Shown: positions 49,395-59,012 of the stretch, in pieces
How positions within the stretch are numbered: position 1 is the stretch's first letter
Layout: each line of letters begins with the position of its first letter
Assembly (NCBI RefSeq): GCF_002858675.1
Contig: NZ_PJZF01000001.1
Location: forward strand, 248,001-312,000
DNA length: 64,000 nt
Origin: Chimaeribacter californicus
GTDB taxonomy: Bacteria > Pseudomonadota > Gammaproteobacteria > Enterobacterales > Enterobacteriaceae
Direction of reading: 5' to 3'
Made by a program: the position numbers and the translations under genes
The notes under the pieces: model-generated
Told to the model about the DNA's origin: nothing
Database searches by the model: none
Seen by the model: the letters and a program-made list of their open reading frames with translations, nothing else

Positions 49395-49537
49395 GCCTGT
49401 GTCTCCCCGGTTAGTAGCTGACAGCATAAGTGCTCAGCGATGCTTTTCAATGCTTTTTAACCGCACAGTGATTGATTTTGCTACCTTAATCAAATAATAG
49501 TTATGCATCTTACTTAAGTAATTATGCGAGGAAAGTG

Positions 49538-49849
49538 ATGATTTGCCGAACCTGGCACGGGTGTGTGCCGCGACAACATGCAGCAGGATTTGCCCACCAT
49601 TTACAATTAACCGGCGTTAACCATGCACAGGGCATTGAGGGGTGTTGCGGTGCGTTTGTTCGTCAGGAAGCCCAGGAGGGGTATATGCACTTTTTCCTGG
49701 CGACCTACTGGCGCGATCTGGCCGCCGTCCGTGCGTTTGCCGGGGAAGCATATGAGGTGGCGGTGACCTACCCGGATGATGAACAGTTTGAGCTCATCTC
49801 TGACCCTTACGTGTTTCACCATCAGGTACCGGCTGCACAACCGTTGTAG
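49538..49849 (+). CDS. Antibiotic-biosynthesis-monooxygenase-like small protein
   Basis: A 103-residue protein of the ABM dimeric alpha/beta-barrel type. MICRTWHGCVPRQHAAGFAHH, HFFLATYWRDLAAVRAFAGEAY and YPDDEQFEL are typical of this group of cofactor-less or heme-degrading small enzymes; substrate unknown. ATG 49538 is preceded by GAGGAAAG. A GTG one codon earlier is equally in frame. Confidence 0.72.
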   Translation: MICRTWHGCVPRQHAAGFAHHLQLTGVNHAQGIEGCCGAFVRQEAQEGYMHFFLATYWRDLAAVRAFAGEAYEVAVTYPDDEQFELISDPYVFHHQVPAAQPL

Positions 49850-49883
49850 CCGCCTCATCCTGTTTTACGCGGTTCCACCCAAT

Positions 49884-49910
49884 AAAAAGCCCGGCGGGTT
49901 AAGGCCGGGC
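49884..49910 (-). terminator. Terminator of the 22-codon peptide gene
   Basis: Minus-strand stem GCCCGGC / GCCGGGC with an eight- to nine-base loop, followed by TTTTTATTGG. Confidence 0.8.
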
Positions 49911-49957
49911 TCAGGGGGACGGATCTGCCGGGATGAAACATCGGGCCGCCGCATGCA

Positions 49958-50026
49958 TCAGTTACGCACTTGCATCGATGCAAGCACCAGTGCCACGTTG
50001 CACAATATGAAGATAAACAGTGCCAT
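49958..50026 (-). CDS. Predicted 22-residue membrane peptide
   Basis: Not found by length-based gene calling. On the minus strand ATG 50026 begins MALFIFILCNVALVLASMQV followed by RN and stop: a single hydrophobic helix. An AGAGAGGTGA ribosome-binding site lies about eight bases upstream, and a terminator follows 48 bases after the stop, so a short mRNA dedicated to this peptide is plausible. Family not recognised; alternatives are a regulatory leader or chance. Confidence 0.5.
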   Translation of the reverse strand: MALFIFILCNVALVLASMQVRN

Positions 50027-50187
50027 AGCATTCACCTCTCTCAGACTATTCTTAGATAAGTGTAATCGTTCCGTGGCGTGACAGTTAAGCAATCTGTGTT
50101 TTTTATTAAGATAAATCTTAGGTCAATCTCCCTCAACTACCCACCTGTACCGCTATGCCGCAGCCGGTTGCCCGGCCGCGGCGGGTA

Positions 50188-51342
50188 TCAGGCCAGCGGC
50201 TCAATGCGGGGTTCTGCTTTGTTCTGCTTCAGCACATATTTCCCCAGCTTAATGCCCGGTTTTTCCACACCTTTATAGAGCAGCATGGCCAGCAGATATG
50301 TCACCGGCAAGCAGAGCGCGGCAACTTCCAGGAACCGCAGCACGGCGCTCTGCTGTGCCAGCGCCGTGTGGCTCAGCAACAGGCCGCAGGCCGGGATCAC
50401 AATCAGCAGGTGCAGCATATACACCGAATAGGAGACGTCGCCGAGGAAGGTACTGAAGCGCAAGGTAAGAAGGCGCTTAGGCAAGGCCATGATGTTTGCC
50501 ATCATACTGCCGGCGCGGAATTTCCACAGGATGGCGGCCATCAGCAGGATCATGATGGCTTCCACGCCGATACGCACCTTATGCCAGCCGATGGTCAGGA
50601 AAATACTGATGACCGGTGCCAGCAGTGCCAGCAGCAGGTAACGTACCTGCATACGCCGCACGGCTTCGGAGATTAACATCCCGGCCACAAACATATGCAG
50701 CTTCAGGAAAATCAGCGACGGCATTTTAAACGCGTCCACATAGGCCGGCAGGGCAAATTTCAGCGCAATACCGGCCAGCATCAGCACCAGGCAGGTTGCG
50801 GGGTAACCGAAACGCATAATGGCCAGCATGATGAAGGGGAACAGGGCGTAGTACTGCATCTCCAGCCCGATGCTCCAGTCCGGCAGCACGGTATTAAACG
50901 CGTAGTGCGGCAGGAAACCAAACAGGAACAGCACATGGGTTGCCAGGTTACCGAATGACTGATCCGCGTAACGAGACACCTCGGTAGCCGTGGCCGGGTA
51001 GAACGACGAAATAACGTTGCGCATCTCCCCGAAGTAGGGGCCGAAGCCAATCGCCACCACCAGCAGCACATAGTAGAGCGGCGCGATACGGAAATAGCGC
51101 CGTAACCAGAATTTTTTAAAGGTGGCGGCGTCGGTCCAGGGTTCTGCGTCACGGCGCTCCTGATAGTTTTTCGCCATCAGGAAGCCGGAAAGCAGGATAA
51201 ACAGGTCAACGCCCATACTGGGGTCTGAGAGCAGGGGGAAAGAGAAGTTTATCAAAATGCAGATGTGGCCCAGCAAAACCCACAGAGAGGCCAGGCCCCG
51301 CAGACCTTCCAGTTCCGGGGACCAGTTCTTTGGTGCTTTCAT
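50188..51342 (-). CDS. Acyltransferase-3 family membrane protein
   Basis: A 384-residue inner-membrane protein of the AT3 (OafA/OPG C-like) family with about ten helices. The N-terminal motif ELEGLRGLASLWVLLGHI carries the catalytic His, followed by GVDLFILLSGFLMAK and WLRRYFRIAPLYY. Such enzymes transfer acetyl or other acyl groups onto cell-surface sugars; substrate unknown. ATG 51342 has AAGGAA seven bases upstream. It follows a second AT3 gene on the same strand after 173 bp. Confidence 0.88.
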   Translation of the reverse strand: MKAPKNWSPELEGLRGLASLWVLLGHICILINFSFPLLSDPSMGVDLFILLSGFLMAKNYQERRDAEPWTDAATFKKFWLRRYFRIAPLYYVLLVVAIGFGPYFGEMRNVISSFYPATATEVSRYADQSFGNLATHVLFLFGFLPHYAFNTVLPDWSIGLEMQYYALFPFIMLAIMRFGYPATCLVLMLAGIALKFALPAYVDAFKMPSLIFLKLHMFVAGMLISEAVRRMQVRYLLLALLAPVISIFLTIGWHKVRIGVEAIMILLMAAILWKFRAGSMMANIMALPKRLLTLRFSTFLGDVSYSVYMLHLLIVIPACGLLLSHTALAQQSAVLRFLEVAALCLPVTYLLAMLLYKGVEKPGIKLGKYVLKQNKAEPRIEPLA

Positions 51343-51470
51343 ACTGCGTTCCTTTACATTGGCTGACAAATTAGGCAAACGCATGAATGTAAACATACTG
51401 AGATTACAAATATTTAAGAATTGTCATAAAAAGGTGAGGAATCAGAAAAGCCTCAGAGTGGGACGCGGGC

Positions 51471-51494
51471 AAAAAAAAGGCCCCCGGAGGGGCC
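51471..51494 (-). terminator. Terminator between the two acyltransferase genes
   Basis: Minus-strand stem GGCCCCT / GGGGGCC (C-rich, CCG loop region) followed by T8. It should end the 51516-52646 transcript, so the downstream gene probably has its own promoter. Confidence 0.8.
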
Positions 51495-51515
51495 AGTCAG
51501 AAGGGGATATTATTA

Positions 51516-52646
51516 TTATTTTTCAGCACGTCGGAGGGCATAACTCTGGGTGAGTGACCGGCCAATCTGTTGCCAGTGCTTCTCAATACGTCGGTTGGTG
51601 ATGCCGGCAACAAAGATAACCAATGCCAGGATCGCCAGCAGCGCCACGTTGTTCATCAATGCGCTGCCGAAATCGAGGTACCGCTTGTCACCGACCATCG
51701 GCGCAATGTGCCAGCCCGTGACTTTTTGCATTACGATCATCAGTGAAATCAAGCAGAAAAGGATGGCTGCATGCGTCATATAGATGGAATAGGAGAGCAC
51801 CCCCATCCGCAGGAAAAACGGCCGTTTCATCAGTTGCGATACCGCGCCCTGCTCAAGGGAGAAGGTAAATACGCAGAGGCAAAACAGCAGAATACAGGTC
51901 AGGGTTTTTTCCGGCACCGGCAGGGCGACTACCGTAATCGCCGCCACCAGCACCACGATCTCCACCAGGGAGGCGAGGGTATAACTCAGGTTAATGTTAT
52001 CCGCCACGCGGCGATAAAGGGCATACGTCAGTGACCCGCCAAAGAAGCAGCTTAACCCGCGCAGTACCTCTTCCGTCAGGCCATGGTGGTTAGTCAGCAG
52101 CAGGTAGAGCGCTGACAGGGAAAGGGCGGCCCATGCCAGGTATTTGCCGGCCCCGCGCAGCATCGTCAGCGCAAAGAAAATCATATACATGTAATACTCA
52201 ACGCTGATGCTCCAGGCCGGGAAGTTATAGCTGAGCGGGTTGGTCAGCGTTGTCCAGGACTGCACCAGAACCAGGTTAGGCAGGATCTCATGCGGTGCGG
52301 TCACGCCGGTAAAGGGAACGCTGTTAAACATGAACCCTTTTTTATAGGCCAGCCACTTCCCGACTTCCAGCAGGATAAACACGCCGAGCATAAACACATG
52401 CAGCGGGAAAATCCTGAAGGTGCGGGATATAAAAAAGTCCTTAAAGCGAAGGCCGCTTTTAAATCCATACCCATGAGCCAGCACAAACCCGCTCAATACA
52501 AAGAAAAAATCTACCAGCAGGTGACTGCCGCGAAAGAAAGAGAGTTCGGTCAGGCTGCCTGCCATATTCACGTGATAGATAACCACCGATATGGCACACA
52601 GGCCACGAAAGCTGTCCAGCGCATCGAAGCGCTTATTTACTGCCAT
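51516..52646 (-). CDS. Second acyltransferase-3 family membrane protein
   Basis: A 376-residue AT3 protein, about ten membrane helices. The N-terminal FDALDSFRGLCAISVVIYHV contains the catalytic His; HLLVDFFFVLSGFVLAHGYG and PAWSISVEYYMYMIFFAL are typical. It is not closely similar to the neighbouring AT3 protein, so they are not recent duplicates. ATG 52646 has GAGGAA seven bases upstream. An AT-rich 650-bp region lies upstream, typical of horizontally acquired surface-modification genes. Confidence 0.88.
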   Translation of the reverse strand: MAVNKRFDALDSFRGLCAISVVIYHVNMAGSLTELSFFRGSHLLVDFFFVLSGFVLAHGYGFKSGLRFKDFFISRTFRIFPLHVFMLGVFILLEVGKWLAYKKGFMFNSVPFTGVTAPHEILPNLVLVQSWTTLTNPLSYNFPAWSISVEYYMYMIFFALTMLRGAGKYLAWAALSLSALYLLLTNHHGLTEEVLRGLSCFFGGSLTYALYRRVADNINLSYTLASLVEIVVLVAAITVVALPVPEKTLTCILLFCLCVFTFSLEQGAVSQLMKRPFFLRMGVLSYSIYMTHAAILFCLISLMIVMQKVTGWHIAPMVGDKRYLDFGSALMNNVALLAILALVIFVAGITNRRIEKHWQQIGRSLTQSYALRRAEK

Positions 52647-53299
52647 GATAAATTCCTCGCCTGAGTTAACCCATAAAAGTGTAAAGATTTCCATTTGCGG
52701 CGCAATAGCGGGTTTCTTTAATTAAGTCGATAAAAATAAAACCAATCTTAAATAAGAATCATCTTAAATTTTAATTTAGGTAAATTGCTACTAATATCAA
52801 TAGAATAACTAATATTCAAGAATGAATACTTAATAAGTAAACACATGTTGTCTGAAAAATCCGGGCTAATTTTTAGGATAATTACGCAACGGATTTTTTG
52901 GAGGGGATTAATTGCAATGTAACTGCTTTTTAGCCATCAGGCACGGTGAAATAAGGTGAAATATTTATGTAAGCAATGCATTGATGATAAATATATATCA
53001 CTGATAGTAATGATGTGGACTAAATTCATATTAATAATAACCAGATAGCGCATTATTCCTGCCATTTACACCGGCAGGTGTCAGACCACAAATGTTTTAT
53101 ATTTCTTATCAATTCAGGTTAACCGGAATACCATGGTGAAGCATTCTGCCTTTATGGCACAGCCGCACGCCTGAGTGGAACGTCAGGATTATTGATATAA
53201 AGAGTCTCAGGCGAACGCCGGAAAAGAGGGCTGTCGGGAAATACCCGCCAGGGTGGGCCGCTAATCAATTGCAATAACAAGCAGTAAGCGGCATTAACT
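52647..53299. other. AT-rich 650-bp region between acyltransferase and yddG
   Basis: No coding frame was found. Composition between about 52690 and 53110 is clearly AT-richer than the surrounding genes (long A/T runs such as AAATTTTAATTTAGG). It probably contains the acyltransferase promoter and could bind H-NS. Confidence 0.55.
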
Positions 53300-54199
53300 T
53301 CAGGCGGTGGCCCGCCAGCAGATCAGCGACCCGGCGGTCACCATCACCACCCCTTGCCAGAACCCTATGCCCGGCACCAGCCCCAGCCAGAAACAGGAGA
53401 CCAGCGCCGACAAGACCGGCGTGAAATAGGAGGCGGTAGCCAGCAGCGTCAGGTTGCCATGCTGGATGCCGGTATTCCAGCAACTGTAGGCAGTCGCGGT
53501 GGCGGCCCCCAACAGCAGCAGTTGCCAGGTTCCGCTGAAGGTCATGTGCCATTCAGGTTCCTGGGTAAAGGCATATTTCAGCCACAACACCAGCGCGGTG
53601 CCGAGGAAAAACAGCGTCACGCCACTCTTGCCGCCGCCATCACGCCGCGCCACGGTGCAATAGGTGGCCCACAACAGCGCGGCCAGCAGCGCCAGCCCAT
53701 ACGCCACCGGGTTATCCATGATATTCGCCAGCATCTGCTGCGGTGAGCCGTTGCCGTCACCTTTCATGACCCAGACGACCCCGGCGAAAGAGAGCAGCGC
53801 GCCGGGCCATAGCCAGAAACGGGTGCGCTGGCCGCTGAACAGCACCGCGAACACCAGCGTCAGGCAGGGCCAGAGGTAGTTGATCATGCCGATCTCCAGT
53901 GACTGGCTGCGGCTGTGCGCCATGCCGATCGCCAGCGCCAGCAGCGCCTCATAGGCGATAAACAGCGAACCACCCAGCCAGAGGTAACGGCGCGGCAGCT
54001 CCCTGGGGCGCGGCCAGCCTTTCACCGCGACCAGCAACAGCGCACTGACGCTGTAGATCAATGCTGCACCGGAGGTGGTGCCGAGCTGTTCTGTGACGCT
54101 GCGGATCAGCCCCACGGCCATGCTCCAGAGCAGGATCGCAATCAGGCCAATCAGCGTCGCGCGCGGCGGCGTCAGTGCGGGAGAGGGCAGGGTTTTCAT
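53300..54199 (-). CDS. yddG: EamA-family exporter YddG
   Basis: A 299-residue drug/metabolite transporter with ten helices in two EamA repeats. E. coli YddG exports aromatic amino acids and other small molecules. RATLIGLIAILLWSMAVGLIR at the N terminus, GMINYLWPCLTLVFAVLFSG and GNLTLLATASYFTPVLSAL match YddG. ATG 54199 has AAGGA eight bases upstream; longer starts are weaker. It is divergent from maa. Confidence 0.9.
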   Translation of the reverse strand: MKTLPSPALTPPRATLIGLIAILLWSMAVGLIRSVTEQLGTTSGAALIYSVSALLLVAVKGWPRPRELPRRYLWLGGSLFIAYEALLALAIGMAHSRSQSLEIGMINYLWPCLTLVFAVLFSGQRTRFWLWPGALLSFAGVVWVMKGDGNGSPQQMLANIMDNPVAYGLALLAALLWATYCTVARRDGGGKSGVTLFFLGTALVLWLKYAFTQEPEWHMTFSGTWQLLLLGAATATAYSCWNTGIQHGNLTLLATASYFTPVLSALVSCFWLGLVPGIGFWQGVVMVTAGSLICWRATA

Positions 54200-54326
54200 C
54201 GGCGGCATCCTTGTCATTGGGCAGGGCACTGTAGCCTGCACATTTCCGGCGGGTCAAGCTGCCGGCATGACAGCCGCTGTGTTACCGGTTATAACAGCGA
54301 AACCTTTATCACGTGGAGTAACAAGG

Positions 54327-54881
54327 ATGAGAACGGAAAAAGAGAAGATGCTGGCGGGGGAACCCTATCAGGCCTGTGACCCGGTACTGTCGCAGGATCG
54401 CAAACGGGCGAAAAAGGCCTGCCAGCAGATCAACCAGCACGATACGGACGATCTGGCCGGGCGCGAGGCATTGCTGGCCGTGTTGATTCGTTTTGACGGG
54501 AAATTCTGGATCGAGCCGCCGCTGTATGTGGATTATGGTTACAACATACAAATAGGTGACAACTTCTACGCCAACCACGGGCTGACCATCCTGGACGGCG
54601 CGCCCGTTATCATCGGGAAAAATGTGTTTATCGCGCCCAATGTAGTGATCGCCACTGCCGGGCACCCGCTGGATAAGACGCGGCGCGCCACCGGCGAAGA
54701 GTACGTCAAACCGATTACGATTGGGGATGATGTCTGGCTGGGTGCCCATGTTACCCTCTGCCCCGGCGTGACCCTCGGCAATAACGTGGTGGTGGGGGCA
54801 GGCAGTGTGGTGGTGCATGACCTGCCGGACAACAGTGTCTGTGTCGGGACACCTGCCCGGCCGGTGAAGTCCCTGGCGTAA
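54327..54881 (+). CDS. maa: Maltose O-acetyltransferase
   Basis: A cytosolic acetyl-CoA-dependent sugar acetyltransferase of the left-handed parallel beta-helix type, trimeric. ATG 54327 gives 184 residues starting MRTEKEKMLAGEPYQACDP, matching Maa. The N-terminal maltose-binding region precedes hexapeptide repeats (about 70-175) with the catalytic His in ATAGHPLD. It is convergent with the 54892-55767 gene, ten bases apart. Confidence 0.94.
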   Translation: MRTEKEKMLAGEPYQACDPVLSQDRKRAKKACQQINQHDTDDLAGREALLAVLIRFDGKFWIEPPLYVDYGYNIQIGDNFYANHGLTILDGAPVIIGKNVFIAPNVVIATAGHPLDKTRRATGEEYVKPITIGDDVWLGAHVTLCPGVTLGNNVVVGAGSVVVHDLPDNSVCVGTPARPVKSLA

Positions 54882-54891
54882 GGGCGCGCCG

Positions 54892-55767
54892 CTATTTCAG
54901 GCCGGCGCGGCGGGTTGCGACCGTTGCCAGCCCTGACCAGTCGAGCTGGCCGTCACCCTGGGCGACGGCATCCAGGAAGTTATCTTTCAGCACCCCGGCA
55001 AACGGCAGCGGGGTATGGCTCTGGTTACCCGCCTCCAGGGCCAGATTGACATCCTTCAGGCCCAGCGTCAGCTTGAAGCCGGCCGGGGAGTAGCGCTGTT
55101 CGGCAATCATGCCGCCATAGTTTTTGTAGGCCGGGCAGTTAAACAGCGTGCCGGAGAGCATCGCCAGAAAATCGGGGGCTGCCACACCGTGGTTTCTTAC
55201 CAGGGCCGCCCCTTCCGCCATGGTTTCAATGGCGCTGGCCAGGGTAAAGTTGGCGGCAATTTTCACCACGTTAGCCTGCTCGGGCTGCTCGCCGAAATGC
55301 CAGGTTTTCTGCCCCATCACGTCAAACAACGGCTGCACCCGCGCCAGTGCAGCGGCATCGCCCGCGGCCAGAATATTCAGGTTACCGGCTGCCGCAACGT
55401 CAATCCGCCCCAGTACCGGCGCCGCCACATAACTGATGCCGCGCGCCTGGTGCAGCGCTGCCAGCTCCTGCGCCAGCGCCACGGAAATGGTGGCCATATT
55501 GACATGCACCGCCCCCGGCACCAGCTGGCCCAGCAGGCCGCTCTCCACCACCACTGACCAGGTGGCCGCGTCATCCGCCAGCATGGTAATCAGCACATCG
55601 ACATTGGCGAGCTCCGTGGGGTCGTCAGCCTGCGTCGCCCCTTGGGCAGCCAGTGCTTCAGCCGCCTGCGGGCTGCGGTTCCACACCACCAGAAAATGCC
55701 CCGCATCCAGAATGTTTTTTGCCATGGCGCTGCCCATTGCGCCCAGCCCTGCGAATCCAACTTTCAT
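54892..55767 (-). CDS. NAD(P)-dependent 3-hydroxyisobutyrate-dehydrogenase-family oxidoreductase
   Basis: A 291-residue beta-hydroxyacid dehydrogenase relative. The Rossmann motif FAGLGAMGSAMAKNIL is at the N terminus, the substrate signature in GAVHVNMATISVA and the catalytic Lys in NVVKIAANFTLA near residue 170. The substrate (tartronate semialdehyde, glyoxylate or succinate semialdehyde type) cannot be set from sequence. ATG 55767 has AAGGAG six bases upstream. Confidence 0.86.
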   Translation of the reverse strand: MKVGFAGLGAMGSAMAKNILDAGHFLVVWNRSPQAAEALAAQGATQADDPTELANVDVLITMLADDAATWSVVVESGLLGQLVPGAVHVNMATISVALAQELAALHQARGISYVAAPVLGRIDVAAAGNLNILAAGDAAALARVQPLFDVMGQKTWHFGEQPEQANVVKIAANFTLASAIETMAEGAALVRNHGVAAPDFLAMLSGTLFNCPAYKNYGGMIAEQRYSPAGFKLTLGLKDVNLALEAGNQSHTPLPFAGVLKDNFLDAVAQGDGQLDWSGLATVATRRAGLK

Positions 55768-56279
55768 CTTCTTCTCCTTGCCCATTCATTTGCTGAGGTA
55801 ACGGATCTGATGTCCTGTTGTTTTAAACATAGCAGGCGGAACAACAGCCTTCGTACCGATTTTCCTCAGTAAAGTGAAAAAACCATGTAAGAAGGTAATC
55901 ATTCAGGGCGGAGGCCGGGGGGCAAAAGAGGGTAAATAGTCCGAAAGGGGGGCGTAAAGCGCCGGCATAACCGCTTGACAGAGTGGCCGGTTTTTAAAAA
56001 TTCTGCGCCTATGTTATAAACGCTGCGGTTATCACATGCATAAAAGCATGGCCATGCAGCATTGACCTGCTGGCCCGATAACCAATTACATTTTGTTGCT
56101 TATTTGTCCGGCACGTTGAGGCTGATTCCGGCAGTAGCCGGGCAACCAGGGCGGACACCAGAACCGCAACGGCGTATGCGTGCAGACTCCGCCGACCGTT
56201 GCAGCGCAATGATGTACCGGCGTAAGGCCGGTGCGGAATACGCTACACTTTTACCTACTTTTGCCAGAAAGGGAATCGG
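55768..56279. other. Promoter region of the WG-repeat operon
   Basis: 512 bp with no gene. A perfect TTGACA is at 55975-55980 but without a good -10 at the right distance. Close to the operon, CGCTACACT at 56241-56249 resembles an RpoS extended -10 (CTACACT) and would start transcription about 25 bases before the WG1 start codon. Confidence 0.45.
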
Positions 56280-59012
56280 ATGCATCACGCCGAACATTTT
56301 ACCCGCGCAGGGGCACTCAGCGCGTTGGCACTGGCGATTAACGCCATTTTTCTGTTTCCGGCCAGCGCCGATCAAAGCTGGCTACAAGGTTGTGGGGCGG
56401 TGCAGGGTGAGCACGCCTGTCAGCAGCCTTTCCAGCAGGGGCTGTCACCGGTGCTGCTCGGCAGTGGAAAAGAGAAGCAAGGCAGCTGGGGCTTCATGGA
56501 CACCGCCGGCCACGTGGTGATTGCGCCTGCCTACAGCGCGGCCCAGGGCTTCGTCAACGGGCTGGCCGCGGTCGCGCAGGACGGCAAATATGGTTACATC
56601 GACCAGCGCGGCAACGCGGTGATCCCGCCGCGCTTCAGCCGGGCGACCCCGTTTAATGCCGAAGGCACGGCGCTGGTGGAAGTAGATGACCGGCTGGCAC
56701 TGATCGACAAGCAGGGCGCGGTGATTCACACCCTGCCGTTTGCCGCCAGCCTCGGCACCCCCGGTTTTGTGGATGGCCAGTCCCTGGCCAGCGTGCAGAT
56801 GCAGATTGCCCCGGCGCTGTGGCAGGCCAGTACCGGCCGCGCCCTGGCGCTGCCGGATGACGTCATGGCGCTGGATGCCCCGCAATCCGGCCTGACCCCG
56901 GCCCAGAAGCGTGATTCCCGCACCAGCGGTTACTGGGGCTACCTGGATGATGCCGGCAACTGGGCAATCGACCCGATGACCATCAAGAGCCGCACGCTGC
57001 CGCTGCTTAACGGCGCCATGCTGGCGGTACAGGGCAAAACTGGCTGGGCCTTTATTGACCGCCAGGGCGTGACCCGCAGCAAACAAACCTATAAAGCCGT
57101 CACCGCGTTGCCGGACGGTAACTGGCTGGTAACGACCCAGGAGGGCGCGCGCCAGCTGCTGAATGAGGCGCTGGAGAAACAGCAGGATCTGCCGGCCGGG
57201 CTGGAGGAGACATTACACCCCTGGCACCAGTGGTGGGTAGGCACCAGCAATGACGGCGTGGTGATGATTGGGCCGCACAACAGCGTGCAGGTGATCAAGG
57301 CGGATAAGGCGCGGCTCGACATCCAGCCGCAGGCGCTGTGGATTACGCAGGGCAAAGAGAACCCGCGCATTGTACAGATCGTGGACAGCCACGGTGTCAG
57401 CCTGCTTTCTGAGGCCACCCTTAAGGCACTGGAGGGCTATCAGGTGAAACCGCTTGGCGGCCAGCCGGCGATGGATGACACCCAGGCGGAGCAGCGCCTG
57501 CCGCTGGCAGTGCTGATCGCAACCGACAAAAAACAGCCCCCGGCGCTGCTGACCGCGCACGGTGAAATCTTCTCGGATCCGCAGTGGGCAAGCGTGGAGA
57601 ATGACACCACCGCGCCGTTGCGCATCCGTACCCAGACGCAGAAAATGGGCGCAGTAGACGCCAACGGCCAGTGGGTTATCCCGCCGCAGTTTGAGGAAAT
57701 CCAGCCATTCAGCGGCCCTTACAGCTGGGCCACCGTCACCGACGGCAAAACCAGCAGCCAGCGCATCATTGATCGCAGCGGCACGGTAATGGACGTCCCG
57801 ACCCGTACCCTGCAAATGGCAAAAGGGCTGTCCGGCGGCCTGTTGCAGACGGTGGCCGGTGAAGGCGCGCAACAGCGCTGGGGCGTGTGGGACATCGCGG
57901 GTAAACGTGAGGTTATCGCCCCGGTGTATGACCAGATTGACCCGTTCACCGCAGGCTATGCGCCGGCACGCAGCGACAAAGCGTGGGGTGTGATTAACGC
58001 GGCCGGTCACTGGGCCATTGCCCCGGATGCCCAACAGAGCGAGAAGCCGCTGGCGATGGGCAATGGCCTCTATCTGCAAACCTTCGGTAATGACGGTGCA
58101 CGCCGCTACCGGCTGGTAAACGCGGAGAACGGCCAGCCGCTGGCGGATAACCTGCTGGAAAAACCGCGCGCGGTGGGCGAAGGGCACTGGCTGGTGAAAC
58201 CGGCGGAAGGCGGCGTGGCGCTGCTGGACAGCGAAGGCCGCCCGGTGATGGAAAAAGCCGTTCCGGTAGAGAATGCCACGATTGAGGGTGACCGGGTGCT
58301 GCTTAATTTCGGCCAGCGTTTCGGGGCAATCAATGCCCAGGGCGAATGGCAGGTGCCGCCTGTCTACACTGCGCCGCTGACCTTCACCGGCCCGCGCCAG
58401 TGGGCGGTTGCCCAGCGCGATCAGCGCACCACGCTGATTGACAGCCACGGCGGCCAGCCGATCCCAGATGCCACCAGCGCCGTGCCGCTGGTGGGCATGG
58501 TACGGGTAGCAGACACCGACCCGGCCGCCCAGCAAAGCGTACTGCGTGACTTCAGCGGCCGGGAGATCCAGCGGTTCGCCGGGCTGGACAGCCTGGTCAC
58601 CTCTGCCGCCTCTGAAGGGCTGGTGCCGCTGCGCGGTGCCGATAACCGCTACGGCTTTGTGAATGCCGAGGGCAAAACCGTGGTCGCGACCTATTTTGAC
58701 CAGCTGGGGCCGATGAAAGAGGGCCGCGCCAGGGCAGTGAAGCGGGCCACCTTTGGGCTGCTGAACGGCTACATTGATAAGACCGGCCGTTTTGTCATCA
58801 AACCGGCCTACAGTGACGCAGGGGATTTCAGCGATCACCGCGCCTGGGTAGTACACAAGGGCGTGACCAAGCTGATTGATCCCAACGGCAAGGTGCAGGC
58901 ACAGCTGATCGTGCGTTGCAACCAGCGTATCGTGACCGATGCCAAAGGCCGCCCGGTGTGGCCGGCCAAGGCAGTGACCTGTGCGGGCACTCCGCAGGGA
59001 GCCGGAAAATGA
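56280..59012 (+). CDS. Large secreted WG-repeat protein 1
   Basis: A 910-residue protein with a signal peptide (about residues 1-32, cut near PASA) and WG (KWG/beta-propeller-like) repeats along its length, for example SWGFMDTAGHVVIAPAYSA, KYGYIDQRGNAVIPPRFS, YWGYLDDAGNWAIDP, RWGVWDIAGKREVIAPVYD and RYGFVNAEGKTVVATYFD. Two cysteines follow the signal and two lie at the C terminus (VRCNQR, VTCAGTP). AAAGGGAA precedes ATG 56280. It overlaps its paralogue by ATGA. Function unknown; probably periplasmic or surface-exposed. Confidence 0.85.
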   Translation: MHHAEHFTRAGALSALALAINAIFLFPASADQSWLQGCGAVQGEHACQQPFQQGLSPVLLGSGKEKQGSWGFMDTAGHVVIAPAYSAAQGFVNGLAAVAQDGKYGYIDQRGNAVIPPRFSRATPFNAEGTALVEVDDRLALIDKQGAVIHTLPFAASLGTPGFVDGQSLASVQMQIAPALWQASTGRALALPDDVMALDAPQSGLTPAQKRDSRTSGYWGYLDDAGNWAIDPMTIKSRTLPLLNGAMLAVQGKTGWAFIDRQGVTRSKQTYKAVTALPDGNWLVTTQEGARQLLNEALEKQQDLPAGLEETLHPWHQWWVGTSNDGVVMIGPHNSVQVIKADKARLDIQPQALWITQGKENPRIVQIVDSHGVSLLSEATLKALEGYQVKPLGGQPAMDDTQAEQRLPLAVLIATDKKQPPALLTAHGEIFSDPQWASVENDTTAPLRIRTQTQKMGAVDANGQWVIPPQFEEIQPFSGPYSWATVTDGKTSSQRIIDRSGTVMDVPTRTLQMAKGLSGGLLQTVAGEGAQQRWGVWDIAGKREVIAPVYDQIDPFTAGYAPARSDKAWGVINAAGHWAIAPDAQQSEKPLAMGNGLYLQTFGNDGARRYRLVNAENGQPLADNLLEKPRAVGEGHWLVKPAEGGVALLDSEGRPVMEKAVPVENATIEGDRVLLNFGQRFGAINAQGEWQVPPVYTAPLTFTGPRQWAVAQRDQRTTLIDSHGGQPIPDATSAVPLVGMVRVADTDPAAQQSVLRDFSGREIQRFAGLDSLVTSAASEGLVPLRGADNRYGFVNAEGKTVVATYFDQLGPMKEGRARAVKRATFGLLNGYIDKTGRFVIKPAYSDAGDFSDHRAWVVHKGVTKLIDPNGKVQAQLIVRCNQRIVTDAKGRPVWPAKAVTCAGTPQGAGK

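Larger units (their letters stand above)
49850..50187. other. Intergenic region with one peptide gene and a terminator
   Basis: The stretch contains the 22-codon peptide and terminator listed separately. The rest (50040-50187) is the region between convergent-type units; nothing else recognised. Confidence 0.4.

Noticed and set aside
55975-56016. TTGACA upstream of the WG operon as a full sigma70 promoter
   Set aside because: No -10 hexamer lies at 16-18 bp spacing; the better candidate is the RpoS-like -10 at 56243-56249.
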